Positions 50,729 through 60,604 of a stretch of 64,000 nt of DNA are shown piece by piece (positions within the stretch are counted from its first letter, which is position 1; the number at the start of each line of letters is the position of its first letter). Below the pieces are notes generated by a model, which worked only from the letters and a program-made list of their open reading frames with translations, made no database searches and was not told the origin of the DNA. This DNA comes from Lentimicrobiaceae bacterium (GTDB taxonomy: Bacteria > Bacteroidota > Bacteroidia > Bacteroidales > P3), in contig JAFLTI010000007.1 in assembly GCA_022510485.1 (NCBI GenBank), forward strand, positions 1 to 64,000, read 5' to 3'. Position numbers and translations under genes: made by a program.

Positions 50729-52024
50729 ATGAAACATTTTTCCGCATCTGTCTTGTTGCTTGTGTTCGGCATAATGCTGTTTACCCCGTTCCCGTGGAAT
50801 AAGGTTCAGAGCTGCCCGCAAGAAGATTTTGTAGTTACCGAAAGCGAGGAGGAAATCTTGCGCGCCTTGTACGAGAAAGCCCTCGATTCTGCCAAGTATG
50901 CCCGCATAGACCAGCTCCTTACCCATGTTTACAAAAGGGGAGGTTTTAGCGGACAGGTGCTTTTGGCAGAAAAAGGCAAGGTGCTTTACGACAGATGTTT
51001 CGGATTTTCCAATATCCGTGCCGGCAGGGATTCCATACTTCCCGAAAGTTCCTTTCAGTTAGCGTCGCTGTCTAAGCCCTTTACCGCCACGGCAGTGATG
51101 TTGCTTTACCAACAGGGCAAGATAGACCTCAATGCCCCTGTAAAAGAATATCTGCCCGATTTTCCTTTCGACAACATTACCGTTACCCATCTTCTCCAAC
51201 ACCGTTCAGGGCTTAAGAACTACATTTACCTTGCCGACAACTACTGGCCCGACAAGAAAAAATACCTCAGGAACACCGACCTCTCGCCGCTTTTGGCGCG
51301 CTATGGAAAAACGCTCGATTTCAAGCCGGGAACCCGCTTTAAGTATTGCAACACCAACTACGCCTATCTGGCGCTTTTGGTGGAAAAAATATCGGGGCAG
51401 AGCTTTCCGGAGTATTTTGCCGAGAATATTGCTGAACCATTGGGTATGCAGAACACTTTTCTGTTCGACCCTCAAGATCCGCAGATGTCCGATAAAAAGG
51501 TGGTAAACGGATATTCGTATTCGCGCCGTACGGGATTCTACAAACGCTATCCCGACTATTTAGACGGCGTGCTGGGCGATAAGGGGCTTTTTTCCACTGC
51601 CCGGGACATCTTTCTGTTTGATCAGGCTCTGTATCGTTCCGATTTTCTTGCCGACAGCATCATCGAACTTATGTTTACCCCTGCCGAAGAACTTAACCCC
51701 AAGCACGACAATGATTATGGCATGGGCTTCCGCATACGTCAGGATACAGTCGGTCACCATACGGTATTCCACAACGGTTGGTGGAAAGGCTTCCGCACCT
51801 ATTTTATTCACGATTACCAATGCCAGCGCACGGTTATATGGCTCAACAACCGCAGCGACGTAACCATCAATCCATATATTTCCAAGATTTTTGAGATAGT
51901 GGATTCCTCGCAGCTCCATCTACCGTCGCCCGAACCTATGATAGCCAAAGACGAACACTTCGTGGCGGATTCGGTAAGCCGGCAGATTGTAGAAGAAACC
52001 TACGGATCGCAAGAACAAGAATAA
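50729..52024 (+). CDS. secreted serine hydrolase (class C beta-lactamase fold)
   Basis: 431 residues from the ATG at 50729, which gives a signal peptide (MKHFSASVLLLVFGIML); the longer frame from 50630 would overlap metG. Active-site motifs of the penicillin-binding/beta-lactamase fold: SxxK in LASLSKPFTATAV, YxN in FKYCNTNYAY and HxG in FHNGWWKGFR. Periplasmic or exported; could act on peptidoglycan peptides or esters. It is not necessarily a beta-lactamase. The next gene starts 4 bp downstream. Confidence 0.85.
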   Translation: MKHFSASVLLLVFGIMLFTPFPWNKVQSCPQEDFVVTESEEEILRALYEKALDSAKYARIDQLLTHVYKRGGFSGQVLLAEKGKVLYDRCFGFSNIRAGRDSILPESSFQLASLSKPFTATAVMLLYQQGKIDLNAPVKEYLPDFPFDNITVTHLLQHRSGLKNYIYLADNYWPDKKKYLRNTDLSPLLARYGKTLDFKPGTRFKYCNTNYAYLALLVEKISGQSFPEYFAENIAEPLGMQNTFLFDPQDPQMSDKKVVNGYSYSRRTGFYKRYPDYLDGVLGDKGLFSTARDIFLFDQALYRSDFLADSIIELMFTPAEELNPKHDNDYGMGFRIRQDTVGHHTVFHNGWWKGFRTYFIHDYQCQRTVIWLNNRSDVTINPYISKIFEIVDSSQLHLPSPEPMIAKDEHFVADSVSRQIVEETYGSQEQE

Positions 52025-52028
52025 AGAT

Positions 52029-52733
52029 ATGTCTAAAGGAAGAACCGCCATCGGCATTTCGCTCATCGTTATCGGAACTGCGGTATTGTTGCTGCTGTTC
52101 CTTTGGTTGAGGGGTGTCCGTCTGTCAGACATCGGATTGGAATCTTGGTTTCCAAAAGAAGAAGACACGGAAAGTTCCTTTTGGGAACGCCCGCAGATTG
52201 TGGCGCCCGTGCCTACCGGAAACTCGGAGCTGGAGGAATTTTACGCCCGGCATCCGCGTATCGAAACCCGCAAAAAAAAGGAAGAAAGCCTCGATACCTC
52301 GCTTTGGGAAAACAACTATTTTACAAGCCCGGAAGGTGTGTCTTGGCAGCGGGACAGCAATTCTGAAAAAGTGCTTTCCGATACCAAGAAAGGCGAACAG
52401 GAATATGCCACCTCCAAACCGGAACTTCCGGCAGCGGAAGAACGACCGCAACAGTCGCTGCGCGTGGAATTTTGGGAATCGCCCATCAATTACAAAGGCT
52501 ATAAGTTAGAGAATCTGCATCTGATTGTTTTCGGCATATCTCCCGAAGCCCCCCTGCGTTTTGAAAACCATGAAGACGGTATCTGGATGCACCACGACCA
52601 AAAGATATACGTGTTGAAGTCGGGCGTGGGCTATATGCCTTTTGTAGAAAGAGGTTCACAACTTTCCGCGCAAGATTCCATACAGGCGGTTCAAGCCGGA
52701 TTGGCTGCCGAAAAAAGTTTAATGGAACAGTAA
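52029..52733 (+). CDS. hypothetical membrane-anchored protein
   Basis: Encodes 234 residues. One membrane segment (about 7-28, AIGISLIVIGTAVLLLLFLWL), a low-complexity charged region (about 60-145, rich in E and K), and a folded C-terminal part (VEFWESPINYKGYKLENLHL; GYMPFVERGSQLSAQ). Lies between the serine hydrolase (4 bp) and dapF (10 bp), so it may be part of cell-envelope metabolism. No family recognised. Confidence 0.6.
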   Translation: MSKGRTAIGISLIVIGTAVLLLLFLWLRGVRLSDIGLESWFPKEEDTESSFWERPQIVAPVPTGNSELEEFYARHPRIETRKKKEESLDTSLWENNYFTSPEGVSWQRDSNSEKVLSDTKKGEQEYATSKPELPAAEERPQQSLRVEFWESPINYKGYKLENLHLIVFGISPEAPLRFENHEDGIWMHHDQKIYVLKSGVGYMPFVERGSQLSAQDSIQAVQAGLAAEKSLMEQ

Positions 52734-52743
52734 ACGGCAAGGT

Positions 52744-53634
52744 ATGAAAAAGACACAAAAACTGCACATCTATAAATATCAGGGCGCAGGCAACGACTTT
52801 TTGTTGCTCGACAACCGTAAGGGAATCTATTCACATCTGGATTACAAACAGATTGCCCGCTTGTGCGACCGGCGTTTCGGCGTGGGAGCCGATGGTTTGA
52901 TGTTGTTGGAAGATCATGCGGAATATCCGTTCTGTATGCGTTTCTTTAACAGTGATGGTATGCCCGGCAGCATGTGCGGCAACGGCGGTCGCTGCATTTC
53001 CGCTTTTGCCTTGAAATTGGGCATAGTGCAGGAAAATACGCCTTTTTCTTTTTGGAGCAGCGACGGAGCGCATCAGGCAAGCGTAATTTCGCGGCACGAC
53101 GAGCAGTGTATGGTACGTCTTCAGATGCGGGATTTGGAGTGCTACGCCTTTAATAAGAACAGCGATGTGTTTTTGTTGGATACGGGTTCTCCCCATTATG
53201 TGATGTTCCGTAAGGATATTCAGAACATAGATGTGGTTTCAGAGGGCAGGAAAATACGTTTTTCGGAAGACTTTCCTTTGGGCGTGAACGTTGACTTTGC
53301 AGAGAGAGAAGGGGAGTTGCTGACGGTTCGCACCTACGAGCGCGGTGTGGAAGACGAAACCTTTTCGTGCGGCACGGGCGCGGTGGCTTCTGCCATAGCG
53401 GAATCCTTGCGGGAGTATACCTTGCCGGGAAAGCATAGAACGGATATTTCTACCAAGGGAGGGCAGTTGCAGGTGGATTTTGAAATCGTTATCGCTCCCA
53501 AGAATCCGCCCGAAACGAATTTTTTTGCCTGCCCGCCCCATTTCTCGCTCTACCGCCACCGTGTATTCAAGAACATCTTTTTAGAAGGCTTTGCCACCTT
53601 TGTGTTCGAGGCGGAAGTGCAACCGGATTTGTAA
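52744..53634 (+). CDS. dapF: diaminopimelate epimerase
   Basis: Encodes 296 residues. The two catalytic cysteines lie in PGSMCGNGGRCISAFA and in ETFSCGTGAVASAIA; the N-terminal YQGAGNDFLLLDN is also diagnostic. It converts LL- to meso-diaminopimelate for lysine and peptidoglycan, matching the MurE seen here. A C-terminal extension of about 15 residues after ENPPETNFFACPP-like region is slightly longer than usual. Confidence 0.94.
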   Translation: MKKTQKLHIYKYQGAGNDFLLLDNRKGIYSHLDYKQIARLCDRRFGVGADGLMLLEDHAEYPFCMRFFNSDGMPGSMCGNGGRCISAFALKLGIVQENTPFSFWSSDGAHQASVISRHDEQCMVRLQMRDLECYAFNKNSDVFLLDTGSPHYVMFRKDIQNIDVVSEGRKIRFSEDFPLGVNVDFAEREGELLTVRTYERGVEDETFSCGTGAVASAIAESLREYTLPGKHRTDISTKGGQLQVDFEIVIAPKNPPETNFFACPPHFSLYRHRVFKNIFLEGFATFVFEAEVQPDL

Positions 53635-53644
53635 ACCTTTTTTT

Positions 53645-54187
53645 ATGGAAACCGAACTGTTTTCGGGCAAGATTTTTCTACGGGCGCTGGAGCCTGAAGA
53701 CGAATCCTTGCTTTACGATATCGAAAACCGGGAAGAAGCCTTTCTTTCGGGAGCCAACCATATTCCTTTCTCGCACGATTACCTACAGCGGTTTATCTAC
53801 GCTTCCTTGCAGGAAAATTTTTTTTCCACAGGGCAATTGCGTTTGGTGGCTTGTTGCGGCGAGAACAACAAAAAAGAAATAGCCGAGCCGGTTGGCGTTC
53901 TCGATATTTTCAATTACGAAGCCCTTCACCGCCGTGCCGAAACAGGCATCGTGGTCTGCCCCGCCTATCGAAATAAGGGCGTGGGCGAAAAAATATTGGC
54001 ATTGGCGTGTACCTACGCCCAAAACCGACTAAATTTGCACCAACTTTATGCCGAAGTGCCGGCAAACAACAAAAACAGCCTCAAACTGTTCGCCAAATGT
54101 GGCTTTGAGCGTTGCGGCATCCGTAAAGAATGGCTGTTGCGGGCAGACCGATGGACGGATACGGTGCTTTGGCAAAAGATTTTTTAA
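53645..54187 (+). CDS. GNAT-family N-acetyltransferase (RimJ/RimL-like)
   Basis: 180 residues from the ATG at 53645, 10 bp after dap[20 protein letters not shown], the strand [19 protein letters not shown] and the acetyl-CoA loop [17 protein letters not shown], then [17 protein letters not shown], are GNAT motifs A and B. Transfers acetyl from acetyl-CoA to an amine, protein N-terminus or small molecule. Target unknown. Precedes gltX by 16 bp. Confidence 0.85.
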   Translation: METELFSGKIFLRALEPEDESLLYDIENREEAFLSGANHIPFSHDYLQRFIYASLQENFFSTGQLRLVACCGENNKKEIAEPVGVLDIFNYEALHRRAETGIVVCPAYRNKGVGEKILALACTYAQNRLNLHQLYAEVPANNKNSLKLFAKCGFERCGIRKEWLLRADRWTDTVLWQKIF

Positions 54188-54203
54188 GCAAAGAAACACT
54201 ACT

Positions 54204-55766
54204 ATGAATACCGAAAGAAAAGTAAGGGTGCGTTTTGCTCCCAGCCCCACAGGTCCGCTGCACATAGGCGGTGTGCGCACGGCATTGTTCAACTATCTCT
54301 TTGCCAAACAGCACGGCGGAGATATGTTGCTCCGTATAGAAGATACCGACTCCAACCGCTTTGTTCCCGGCACCGAAGAATATATCATAGAAGCCTTTCG
54401 CTGGCTCGGCATTCCCTTTGACGAAGGGGTGGGGATAGGCGGTCCGCACGGTCCTTACCGACAGTCGGAAAGGCGCGATATTTACCGCCAATACGTAGAA
54501 CAGCTGTTGCAATCGGGTCATGCCTACTACGCTTTCGATACGCCCCAAGAATTGGAAGCCATGCGCAAACGCTTGGAAGAAAGCAAATCGAGCAGCCAGC
54601 AATACGATGCAAGCACCCGTATGGAGATGAAAAACTCCTTAAGTCTGCCGCAGGCTGAGGTAAAGGCTCTTTTGGAAGCCAAAATCCCCTACGTGGTGCG
54701 TATCAAGATTGATCCGGGCAGGCAGATTACGGTAAACGACATGATACGTGGGGAAGTAACGGTAAACTCCGATATATTAGACGATAAAGTGCTTTACAAG
54801 AGCGCAGACGACCTGCCCACCTATCATTTGGCAAATATCGTCGACGACCATTTAATGGAGATTTCGCATGTGATACGAGGCGAAGAATGGCTGCCCTCGG
54901 CACCCCTTCACGTATTGCTCTACGAATGTTTAGGCTGGAAAGATACCATGCCCCGCTTTGCCCACCTGCCGCTTCTGCTCAAGCCCGACGGCAACGGCAA
55001 GCTTAGCAAGCGCGACGGCGACAGGCTCGGCTTTCCTGTATTTCCTTTGGCTTGGACAGACCCTAAGACAGGCGAGAGGAGCAGCGGTTACCGCGAAAGC
55101 GGCTATTATCCCGAAGCGGTGGTCAATATGCTGGCGTTCTTGGGCTGGAATCCCGGCACGGAAGAAGAAATTTTTGATCTGCCCGGATTGGTAAAATGTT
55201 TCCAAATAGAAAAAGTAAGCAAGTCGGGAGCCAAGTTCAACCTTGAAAAGGCGCATTGGTATAATCATCAGTATCTGCAAAAACACGGCGATGCCGAATT
55301 TGCCGCTTTGCTTAAAGAACGCTGCGCCCAACTCGATGTAAAGGGTGGTTTGGTGCGTGCGGCAAACAGTTTTAGCGATGCCGAACTTCAGAAAATAGTT
55401 TCTTTGGTAAAGGAACGCCTCCGCTTTCCGCAGGAAATATGGGAACAAAGCTTTTTCTTCTTCAATGCGCCCGAATCCTACGACGAAAAAGTGGTAAAGA
55501 AACGCTGGAGCGAAGATATGCCGCAGATTTTGCGCTTATGGAGCGAAGCGGCAGGCAAAACAAGTTTCAAGGCTGCCGAACTCGAAGACCTTACGCAGCA
55601 GATGATAGGTGCCAACGCTTGGAATGCGGGCAAGGTGTTCAACAGTATGCGCTTAGCCTTAGTGGGGGCGTCTATGGGGCCGCATATCTTCGATATTATG
55701 GAGATTTTGGGCAAGGAAGAAACATTGGCACGTCTTGATGCCGCCTGCCAAAAAATCAAAGCTTAG
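54204..55766 (+). CDS. gltX: glutamyl-tRNA synthetase
   Basis: 520 residues from the ATG at 54204; a longer frame from 54048 would overlap the acetyltransferase in another frame. HIGH in [27 protein letters not shown], and KMSKS equivalent [12 protein letters not shown]. The C-terminal helical anticodon domain follows. Class I enzyme charging tRNA-Glu (and possibly tRNA-Gln if gatCAB is present). Its stop is 6 bp from the convergent ispF stop. Confidence 0.95.
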   Translation: MNTERKVRVRFAPSPTGPLHIGGVRTALFNYLFAKQHGGDMLLRIEDTDSNRFVPGTEEYIIEAFRWLGIPFDEGVGIGGPHGPYRQSERRDIYRQYVEQLLQSGHAYYAFDTPQELEAMRKRLEESKSSSQQYDASTRMEMKNSLSLPQAEVKALLEAKIPYVVRIKIDPGRQITVNDMIRGEVTVNSDILDDKVLYKSADDLPTYHLANIVDDHLMEISHVIRGEEWLPSAPLHVLLYECLGWKDTMPRFAHLPLLLKPDGNGKLSKRDGDRLGFPVFPLAWTDPKTGERSSGYRESGYYPEAVVNMLAFLGWNPGTEEEIFDLPGLVKCFQIEKVSKSGAKFNLEKAHWYNHQYLQKHGDAEFAALLKERCAQLDVKGGLVRAANSFSDAELQKIVSLVKERLRFPQEIWEQSFFFFNAPESYDEKVVKKRWSEDMPQILRLWSEAAGKTSFKAAELEDLTQQMIGANAWNAGKVFNSMRLALVGASMGPHIFDIMEILGKEETLARLDAACQKIKA

Positions 55767-55771
55767 ATATT

Positions 55772-56260
55772 CTATTTCCAAACCAAAGCTACGGCAGAGG
55801 CGGAGGCTCCTTCGCCCCTGCCTTCAAATCCCATTTCTTCGGTGGTGGTGGCTTTTACGGAAATCTGCCCGGATTCAACGCCAAGGGCTTGGGCAAGATT
55901 GTGCTGCATAGCGGGTACGTAGGAGGCAATCTTAGGTTTCTGCATACGCAAGCTAACATCTATATTACCCACACGGTAGCCTTGCCGCGCTATTAATTCG
56001 CCTGTTTTTTTTAGAAGAATCAAACTGTCTATGCCTTTGTAGGCGGGATCGGTATCGGGAAAATGCCTGCCTATATCGCCCAAGGCGAGCGCGCCCAACA
56101 AGGCATCGCAAACGGCATGCACCAATACATCGGCATCCGAATGACCATCCAAACCTTGTTCGTAAGGCACATGAACACCTCCTAAAATCAATTTACGTTT
56201 AGGAGCGAACCGATGAGCATCGTAACCGTAACCGACTCTGAAATTAATCGTCGGCACCAT
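55772..56260 (-). CDS. ispF: 2-C-methyl-D-erythritol 2,4-cyclodiphosphate synthase
   Basis: Encodes 162 residues. Zinc ligands in GYGYDAHRF (Asp, His) and GHSDADVLVHAVCDALLGA, and the KATTTEEMGFEGRGEG loop. Fifth step of the MEP isoprenoid pathway. Overlaps the 3' end of porV by 17 bp, so it is co-transcribed with it. Confidence 0.95.
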   Translation of the reverse strand: MVPTINFRVGYGYDAHRFAPKRKLILGGVHVPYEQGLDGHSDADVLVHAVCDALLGALALGDIGRHFPDTDPAYKGIDSLILLKKTGELIARQGYRVGNIDVSLRMQKPKIASYVPAMQHNLAQALGVESGQISVKATTTEEMGFEGRGEGASASAVALVWK

Positions 56261-57521
56261 ATTTCCTGGATAGCCGTGCTGCCCTGTCGAGGCGGTGGAA
56301 GTTAAAGGAAACTCCTACACGCAAGGTATTTTTAAGCGGATTGGAACCCGATATGGTGGAAGTGGGAATCAGATAAGAGAAATCCAGTCCGACCATCTTG
56401 TAGCGTAAGCCTACGCCCAAGGTAACGTATTGACGCCAGCCCTTGTATTTGCTTTCGTGAAAATATCCGGCACGCACCGCTACGAGATTATTCCACCAAT
56501 ATTCGGCGGCAAGGCTCCACTGTATTTCACGCATTTCTTCCTTGAAGCCGCCGGGGGCATCGCCAAAAGATTGGAAAATACCCTTCATTACATTTACATT
56601 GTTGTCTTTTCCGGCTGTGATTTTCCATTCGCCCGTTGCCGTGTCGTATTCGGTAAGAGGAGGCGTGGGTACGAGCAGCTTATAGGCTTCGGCATAAAAC
56701 CCTATTGAGTTGTAGTCATCGATATGCCAGTTGAAGCCGATACCTAAACGTAAGGTGGCGGGAAGAAAGTTCTTCTCCATATCTTCGTCTAAGGCGGTAC
56801 CGTTTACATAACTTACTTTATTCCCCAAATTGGTAATGCTTAAACCGGCGGTTAAAGTACCTCCTTTGTATTTTCTGCCCAAATCGAAATCTTGGCAGTA
56901 ATACAGACCTATGTCCGCCGCACCTGCCAGCCCGGCTTTGGTGTCAAGTCCGCCTACGAATTGACCCAAGGTAAGGTTTGAATAGATAAAACGACCCGTA
57001 ACGGCAATCGACAAAACATCGATTAGGCGGCGCGAATAGCTTACGTCGATAGCAAATTCGTTGGGCTTGAAAGTGGTTGCTCCATTTCCTTGGGCATCGG
57101 TAAAAGTTACCGAACCCATGCTGAAATAAAGCAGCGAGAATCCGATTACGTTGCGGTCGTCGTTAAACTTGTATGCTCCCGAAAGATATGCCAGCGACAT
57201 ATCGGGCACCAAATTGATAAGCCAAGGGCTATAGGTAAGCGAAAGCCCGAACTGGTCTTTCATAAAAGCATATTTGGCAGCGTTGTAGTGCTGGGAATTG
57301 AGGTCTGCCGAGGTGGCAACCCCTACATCCGCCATACCGCCTGAGCGGGCGTCGGGCGAAAGGGAGAGGAACGGTACGGCAGTGGAAATCGGGTTATTGT
57401 ACCCTCCCTTGGACATATCTTGTCCGGTGGTAGGGTCAAACCCTCCCGGAATCTGTGCGTATGAGAAACTTCCAAAGGTTAAAAAAACTATGGCAAAAGC
57501 CACCCACAATTGTCTGTGCAT
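56244..57521 (-). CDS. porV: type IX secretion outer-membrane protein PorV (LptO)
   Basis: Encodes 425 residues. Signal peptide (IVFLTFGSFSYAQ), then AVPFLSLSPDARSGGMADVGVATSADLNS, the PorV signature, and an FadL-like beta-barrel with many alternating strands ending in LRVGVSFNF. PorV shuttles T9SS cargo from the translocon to the PorU sortase. porU usually sits directly upstream of porV; here nrdJ is upstream, so porU is elsewhere. T9SS presence means C-terminal-signal proteins are secreted. Confidence 0.92.
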   Translation of the reverse strand: MHRQLWVAFAIVFLTFGSFSYAQIPGGFDPTTGQDMSKGGYNNPISTAVPFLSLSPDARSGGMADVGVATSADLNSQHYNAAKYAFMKDQFGLSLTYSPWLINLVPDMSLAYLSGAYKFNDDRNVIGFSLLYFSMGSVTFTDAQGNGATTFKPNEFAIDVSYSRRLIDVLSIAVTGRFIYSNLTLGQFVGGLDTKAGLAGAADIGLYYCQDFDLGRKYKGGTLTAGLSITNLGNKVSYVNGTALDEDMEKNFLPATLRLGIGFNWHIDDYNSIGFYAEAYKLLVPTPPLTEYDTATGEWKITAGKDNNVNVMKGIFQSFGDAPGGFKEEMREIQWSLAAEYWWNNLVAVRAGYFHESKYKGWRQYVTLGVGLRYKMVGLDFSYLIPTSTISGSNPLKNTLRVGVSFNFHRLDRAARLSRKYGADD

Positions 57522-57544
57522 TGTCGCAAATTTTTAAAAGCGGA

Positions 57545-57580
57545 CAAAGATAACACTATCCGCGAAAAAAAAAAGCGGAT
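57545..57580 (-). promoter_or_regulatory. porV promoter and preceding hairpin
   Basis: TATCTTTG (minus, 57545-57552), 23 bp before the porV ATG. Just upstream is a hairpin ATCCGC/GCGGAT (57558-57563 / 57575-57580) with a T-rich loop on the minus strand; it may attenuate nrdJ read-through. Confidence 0.55.
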
Positions 57581-57609
57581 TATTTACCGAAATTCCATTA
57601 TAAGGTATC

Positions 57610-60255
57610 TCAACCGCACTTGGAGTAGCCGCAGGAGGGGCAGGTAAGGCAGCCTTCCTTATATACCAGACCGGCTTCGTTACATTCGGGGCACTTGGTC
57701 TTTTCGGCTATGGTTCCGTTGGGAATATATTTCTTCAAAGCGCGAACCACGCCATTTTTCCAAGTGTTGATTTGGTCGTCAGAACCCAATTTTAGCCCGC
57801 TGATGAGGTCGATAATCTTGGGCAGATCGGCGCCTTGACGCAAAATGCTGGAAATCAATATGGCGTAATTCCAATAGGTTTCGTCGAAAGTGCGCGAGAG
57901 ACCTTCCCAATGCACGCCGTAACCGTCGCGGTCTTTGAACTCAAAGTCGTAGCGGGCAGGCGAGTTTTCGTCTTTGCGCACGCGGATTATCTCGCCTTTG
58001 TTCACAAAAGAGGGCAGGGGAAAATCATCGGCGCGACCGGTAAATATTTCGTATGGGCGACCTTCGTATAGACCTACTACGGCAATCCATTTTTCGTAGT
58101 CGTTCTGGAAACGTACCACATCGGCTTTGAGCACGTCGGGACGAGACGAAGGCTTTTTGGCAGGAGTTTCAGGGGTTTCTTTCTTCTTGTCCGCCACCAA
58201 AACGCCCGAACGCGAACCGTCGCGGTAAATGGTCATACCCTTGCAGCCACATTCCCAAGCGGTCTGATAAATTTGGCTCACCAAGGCTTCTTCGGTTTGG
58301 TTGGGTATGTTTACGGTAACGCTGATAGAGTGGTCTACCCATTTCTGAACCGCGCCCTGCATCTTTACCTTGCTCACCCAGTCGATATCGGTAGAAAGTG
58401 CCTTGTAATAAGGCGACTGCGCGATAATCTGCTGCAACTGCTCTTCGCTGTAAGCGTTCAGATTGGAGGTATCCAATCCGGAAATCTTCATCCATTCCAA
58501 GAATTTGGGATGAACTACGGTGTATTCTTCAAAGGAATCGCCTACTTCGTCTACAAAATCAACACGTACGCCTTTTTCTCCCGGATTTACCTTGCGGCGG
58601 CGCTTGTATGCCAGCATAAATGCCGGTTCAATGCCGGAAGTGGTTTGGGTACAGATACTTACGCTACCGGTAGGAGCAACCGTAAGCAGGGCGATATTGC
58701 GGCGGCCGAATTTCGCCATGTTTTCGTAAAGTTCGGGTTCGGCTTCCTTAAGGCGGTTTACAAAAGGATTATCGGCTTCGCGTTTGGTGTCGTAAATAGG
58801 AAAAGCACCTCTTTCTTTTGCCATTTCAACCGAAGATCCGTAAGCAGCCAAAGCCAAGTTCTTGTGTACTTCCACCGAAAAATCGGTGGCTTCGTCTGTG
58901 CCGTAGCGCAAGCCCAAGGCAGCCAGCATATCCCCTTCGGCAGTGATGCCCAAACCGGTGCGCCGACCTTGCCGGCTGCGGTCTTTTATCTTAAGCCAAA
59001 GTTCGGTTTCGGTGCGTTTTACATCTTCGTTTTCGGGGTCGCTGTTAATCTTTTCCAAAATACGGTCTACGTGCTCAAGTTCAAGGTCGATGATATCGTC
59101 CATAAAACGTTGGGCAATCCTTACGTGTTGGCGGAAAAGCGGCATATTGAATTTAGCCTCTTTGGTAAAAGGATTTTCCACATAGCTGTAGAGGTTCAAA
59201 GCCAAGAGGCGGCAGCTGTCGTAGGGACAGAGGGGTATTTCGCCGCAAGGGTTGGTGGAAACGGTGCGGAATCCGAGGTCGGCATAGCAGTCGGGCAGAG
59301 ACTCGCGGGTAATGGTGTCCCAAAAGAGCACGCCCGGTTCTGCCGATTTCCATGCGTTGTGGATAATCTTGTCCCATATCTTGCGGGCATCCACCTTTTT
59401 AACGTACTGGGGATGCTTGGAGTCGATAGGATATTGCTGTATAAAAGGAGAACCCGAAACAACCGCCTGCATGAATTCATCGGTAAGCTTTACCGAAACA
59501 TTGGCTCCGGTAACCTTGCCTTCTTCGAGTTTGGCATCTATAAAGCGTTCCGAATCGGGATGTTTAATGCTGATACTCAACATCAAGGCACCGCGGCGGC
59601 CGTCTTGCGCCACCTCGCGGGTAGAGTTGGAGTACCGTTCCATAAAAGGCACGATGCCGGTGCTGGTGAGCGCGCTGTTCTTAACCGGGCTTCCTGCAGG
59701 ACGGATATGCGAAAGGTCGTGCCCCACGCCGCCGCGGCGCTTCATAAGCTGCACCTGTTCTTCGTCTATCTTCATAATGCCGCCGTAGGAGTCGGAATTA
59801 CCCTTGTTGCCGATAACAAAACAGTTGGAAAGGGAGGAAATCTGAAATTTATTGCCGATGCCCGCCATAGGACTTCCTTGCGGAATGATATAGCGGAAGT
59901 CTTTCATAAGTTGGTATGCTTCTTCTTCCGAAACGGGATTGGGGTAGCGGCTTTCGATGCGTGCCAGTTCCTTGGCTATACGACGGTGCATTCCGTCGGG
60001 GGTCTTTTCGTAAATATGCCCGTCGCTGTCTTTAAGGGCGTACTTGTTCATCCAAACGGTGGCAGCCAAGGCATCTCCCTTAAAATATTCGGTAGAAGCC
60101 TCTAAAATCTCTTCGTGCGAAAACTCTTGGAGTTCCGTATGTTCCTTGTTCATATCCAAATTCGCTCTATGTTCTCTTAATTTCCGGTAGGGACTTTCCT
60201 GTTGGGCTTCGCCTTGTTGGCTTTCCGCTACCATAGAGAATAATTCACCTTGCAT
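57610..60255 (-). CDS. nrdJ: class II adenosylcobalamin-dependent ribonucleotide reductase
   Basis: Encodes 881 residues. Ten-stranded reductase barrel motifs: LSNCFVIGNKGNSDSYGG, RRGGVGHDLSHIRP, STNPCGEIPL (catalytic radical-site region), LLTVAPTGSVSICTQTTSGIEP and KGMTIYRDGSRSG. The C-terminus ends in CPECNEAGLVYKEGCLTCPSCG, a zinc-ribbon tail with the redox cysteines. Makes deoxynucleotides with B12, without oxygen. No NrdR box could be identified with confidence upstream. Confidence 0.95.
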   Translation of the reverse strand: MQGELFSMVAESQQGEAQQESPYRKLREHRANLDMNKEHTELQEFSHEEILEASTEYFKGDALAATVWMNKYALKDSDGHIYEKTPDGMHRRIAKELARIESRYPNPVSEEEAYQLMKDFRYIIPQGSPMAGIGNKFQISSLSNCFVIGNKGNSDSYGGIMKIDEEQVQLMKRRGGVGHDLSHIRPAGSPVKNSALTSTGIVPFMERYSNSTREVAQDGRRGALMLSISIKHPDSERFIDAKLEEGKVTGANVSVKLTDEFMQAVVSGSPFIQQYPIDSKHPQYVKKVDARKIWDKIIHNAWKSAEPGVLFWDTITRESLPDCYADLGFRTVSTNPCGEIPLCPYDSCRLLALNLYSYVENPFTKEAKFNMPLFRQHVRIAQRFMDDIIDLELEHVDRILEKINSDPENEDVKRTETELWLKIKDRSRQGRRTGLGITAEGDMLAALGLRYGTDEATDFSVEVHKNLALAAYGSSVEMAKERGAFPIYDTKREADNPFVNRLKEAEPELYENMAKFGRRNIALLTVAPTGSVSICTQTTSGIEPAFMLAYKRRRKVNPGEKGVRVDFVDEVGDSFEEYTVVHPKFLEWMKISGLDTSNLNAYSEEQLQQIIAQSPYYKALSTDIDWVSKVKMQGAVQKWVDHSISVTVNIPNQTEEALVSQIYQTAWECGCKGMTIYRDGSRSGVLVADKKKETPETPAKKPSSRPDVLKADVVRFQNDYEKWIAVVGLYEGRPYEIFTGRADDFPLPSFVNKGEIIRVRKDENSPARYDFEFKDRDGYGVHWEGLSRTFDETYWNYAILISSILRQGADLPKIIDLISGLKLGSDDQINTWKNGVVRALKKYIPNGTIAEKTKCPECNEAGLVYKEGCLTCPSCGYSKCG

Positions 60256-60441
60256 AATCCGCTCTCTGTTAAAGGTTTGTAGTACTTAATCCACTTGTAA
60301 GACCCGCTATCCTCACCACAATTTGCAAAAGTAAATGTTTTCCATGCGGCGGCATTGCCACTTTGTTCAATGTTATAAACAAGGGTTGTTTGTTAAATTT
60401 TTAAGTGTAATGTTATCAATGCTATGTAGTGTTAAAAGCAT

Positions 60442-60462
60442 TTATCAACAATGTGTTGATAA
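60442..60462. promoter_or_regulatory. palindrome of two DnaA-box-like halves
   Basis: TTATCAACA (60442-60450), 3 bp, TGTTGATAA (60454-60462): perfect 9-bp arms. Each arm is one mismatch from the DnaA box TTATCCACA. TGTTATCAAT lies at 60411-60420. Could bind DnaA, which in other bacteria controls ribonucleotide reductase genes, or another dimeric regulator. Confidence 0.45.
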
Positions 60463-60541
60463 CTTGATCTTCCGTTTGGCAGCCCCCCTCGTTTGCAGCA
60501 AAGGGAGGAGGGTAATGTGTTCCGTATCGGATAAAAATATG

Positions 60542-60549
60542 TACCTTTG
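60542..60549 (+). promoter_or_regulatory. -7 box for the M49-like peptidase gene
   Basis: TACCTTTG fits TAnnTTTG, 55 bp before the ATG at 60605. No clear -33 element. Confidence 0.5.
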
Positions 60550-60604
60550 CTATTTACGTAAACTTGTTACGTATTGTTTGAATTAAACTTAACTATATAA
60601 CAAG

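Larger units (their letters stand above)
60256..60604. other. 349-bp divergent intergenic region nrdJ / M49 peptidase
   Basis: No protein gene supported. It holds a -7 box for nrdJ (TACTTTTG, minus, 60326-60333), an AT-rich centre with a perfect palindrome (60442-60462), a GC-rich patch (60481-60510) and a TACCTTTG box (60542-60549) for the rightward gene. No cobalamin riboswitch is recognisable, although nrdJ uses B12. Confidence 0.65.

Noticed and set aside
58273-60105. 610-residue open frame on the plus strand
   Set aside because: It is antisense to nrdJ, whose family motifs are unmistakable. Long antisense frames follow from the codon composition of nrdJ.
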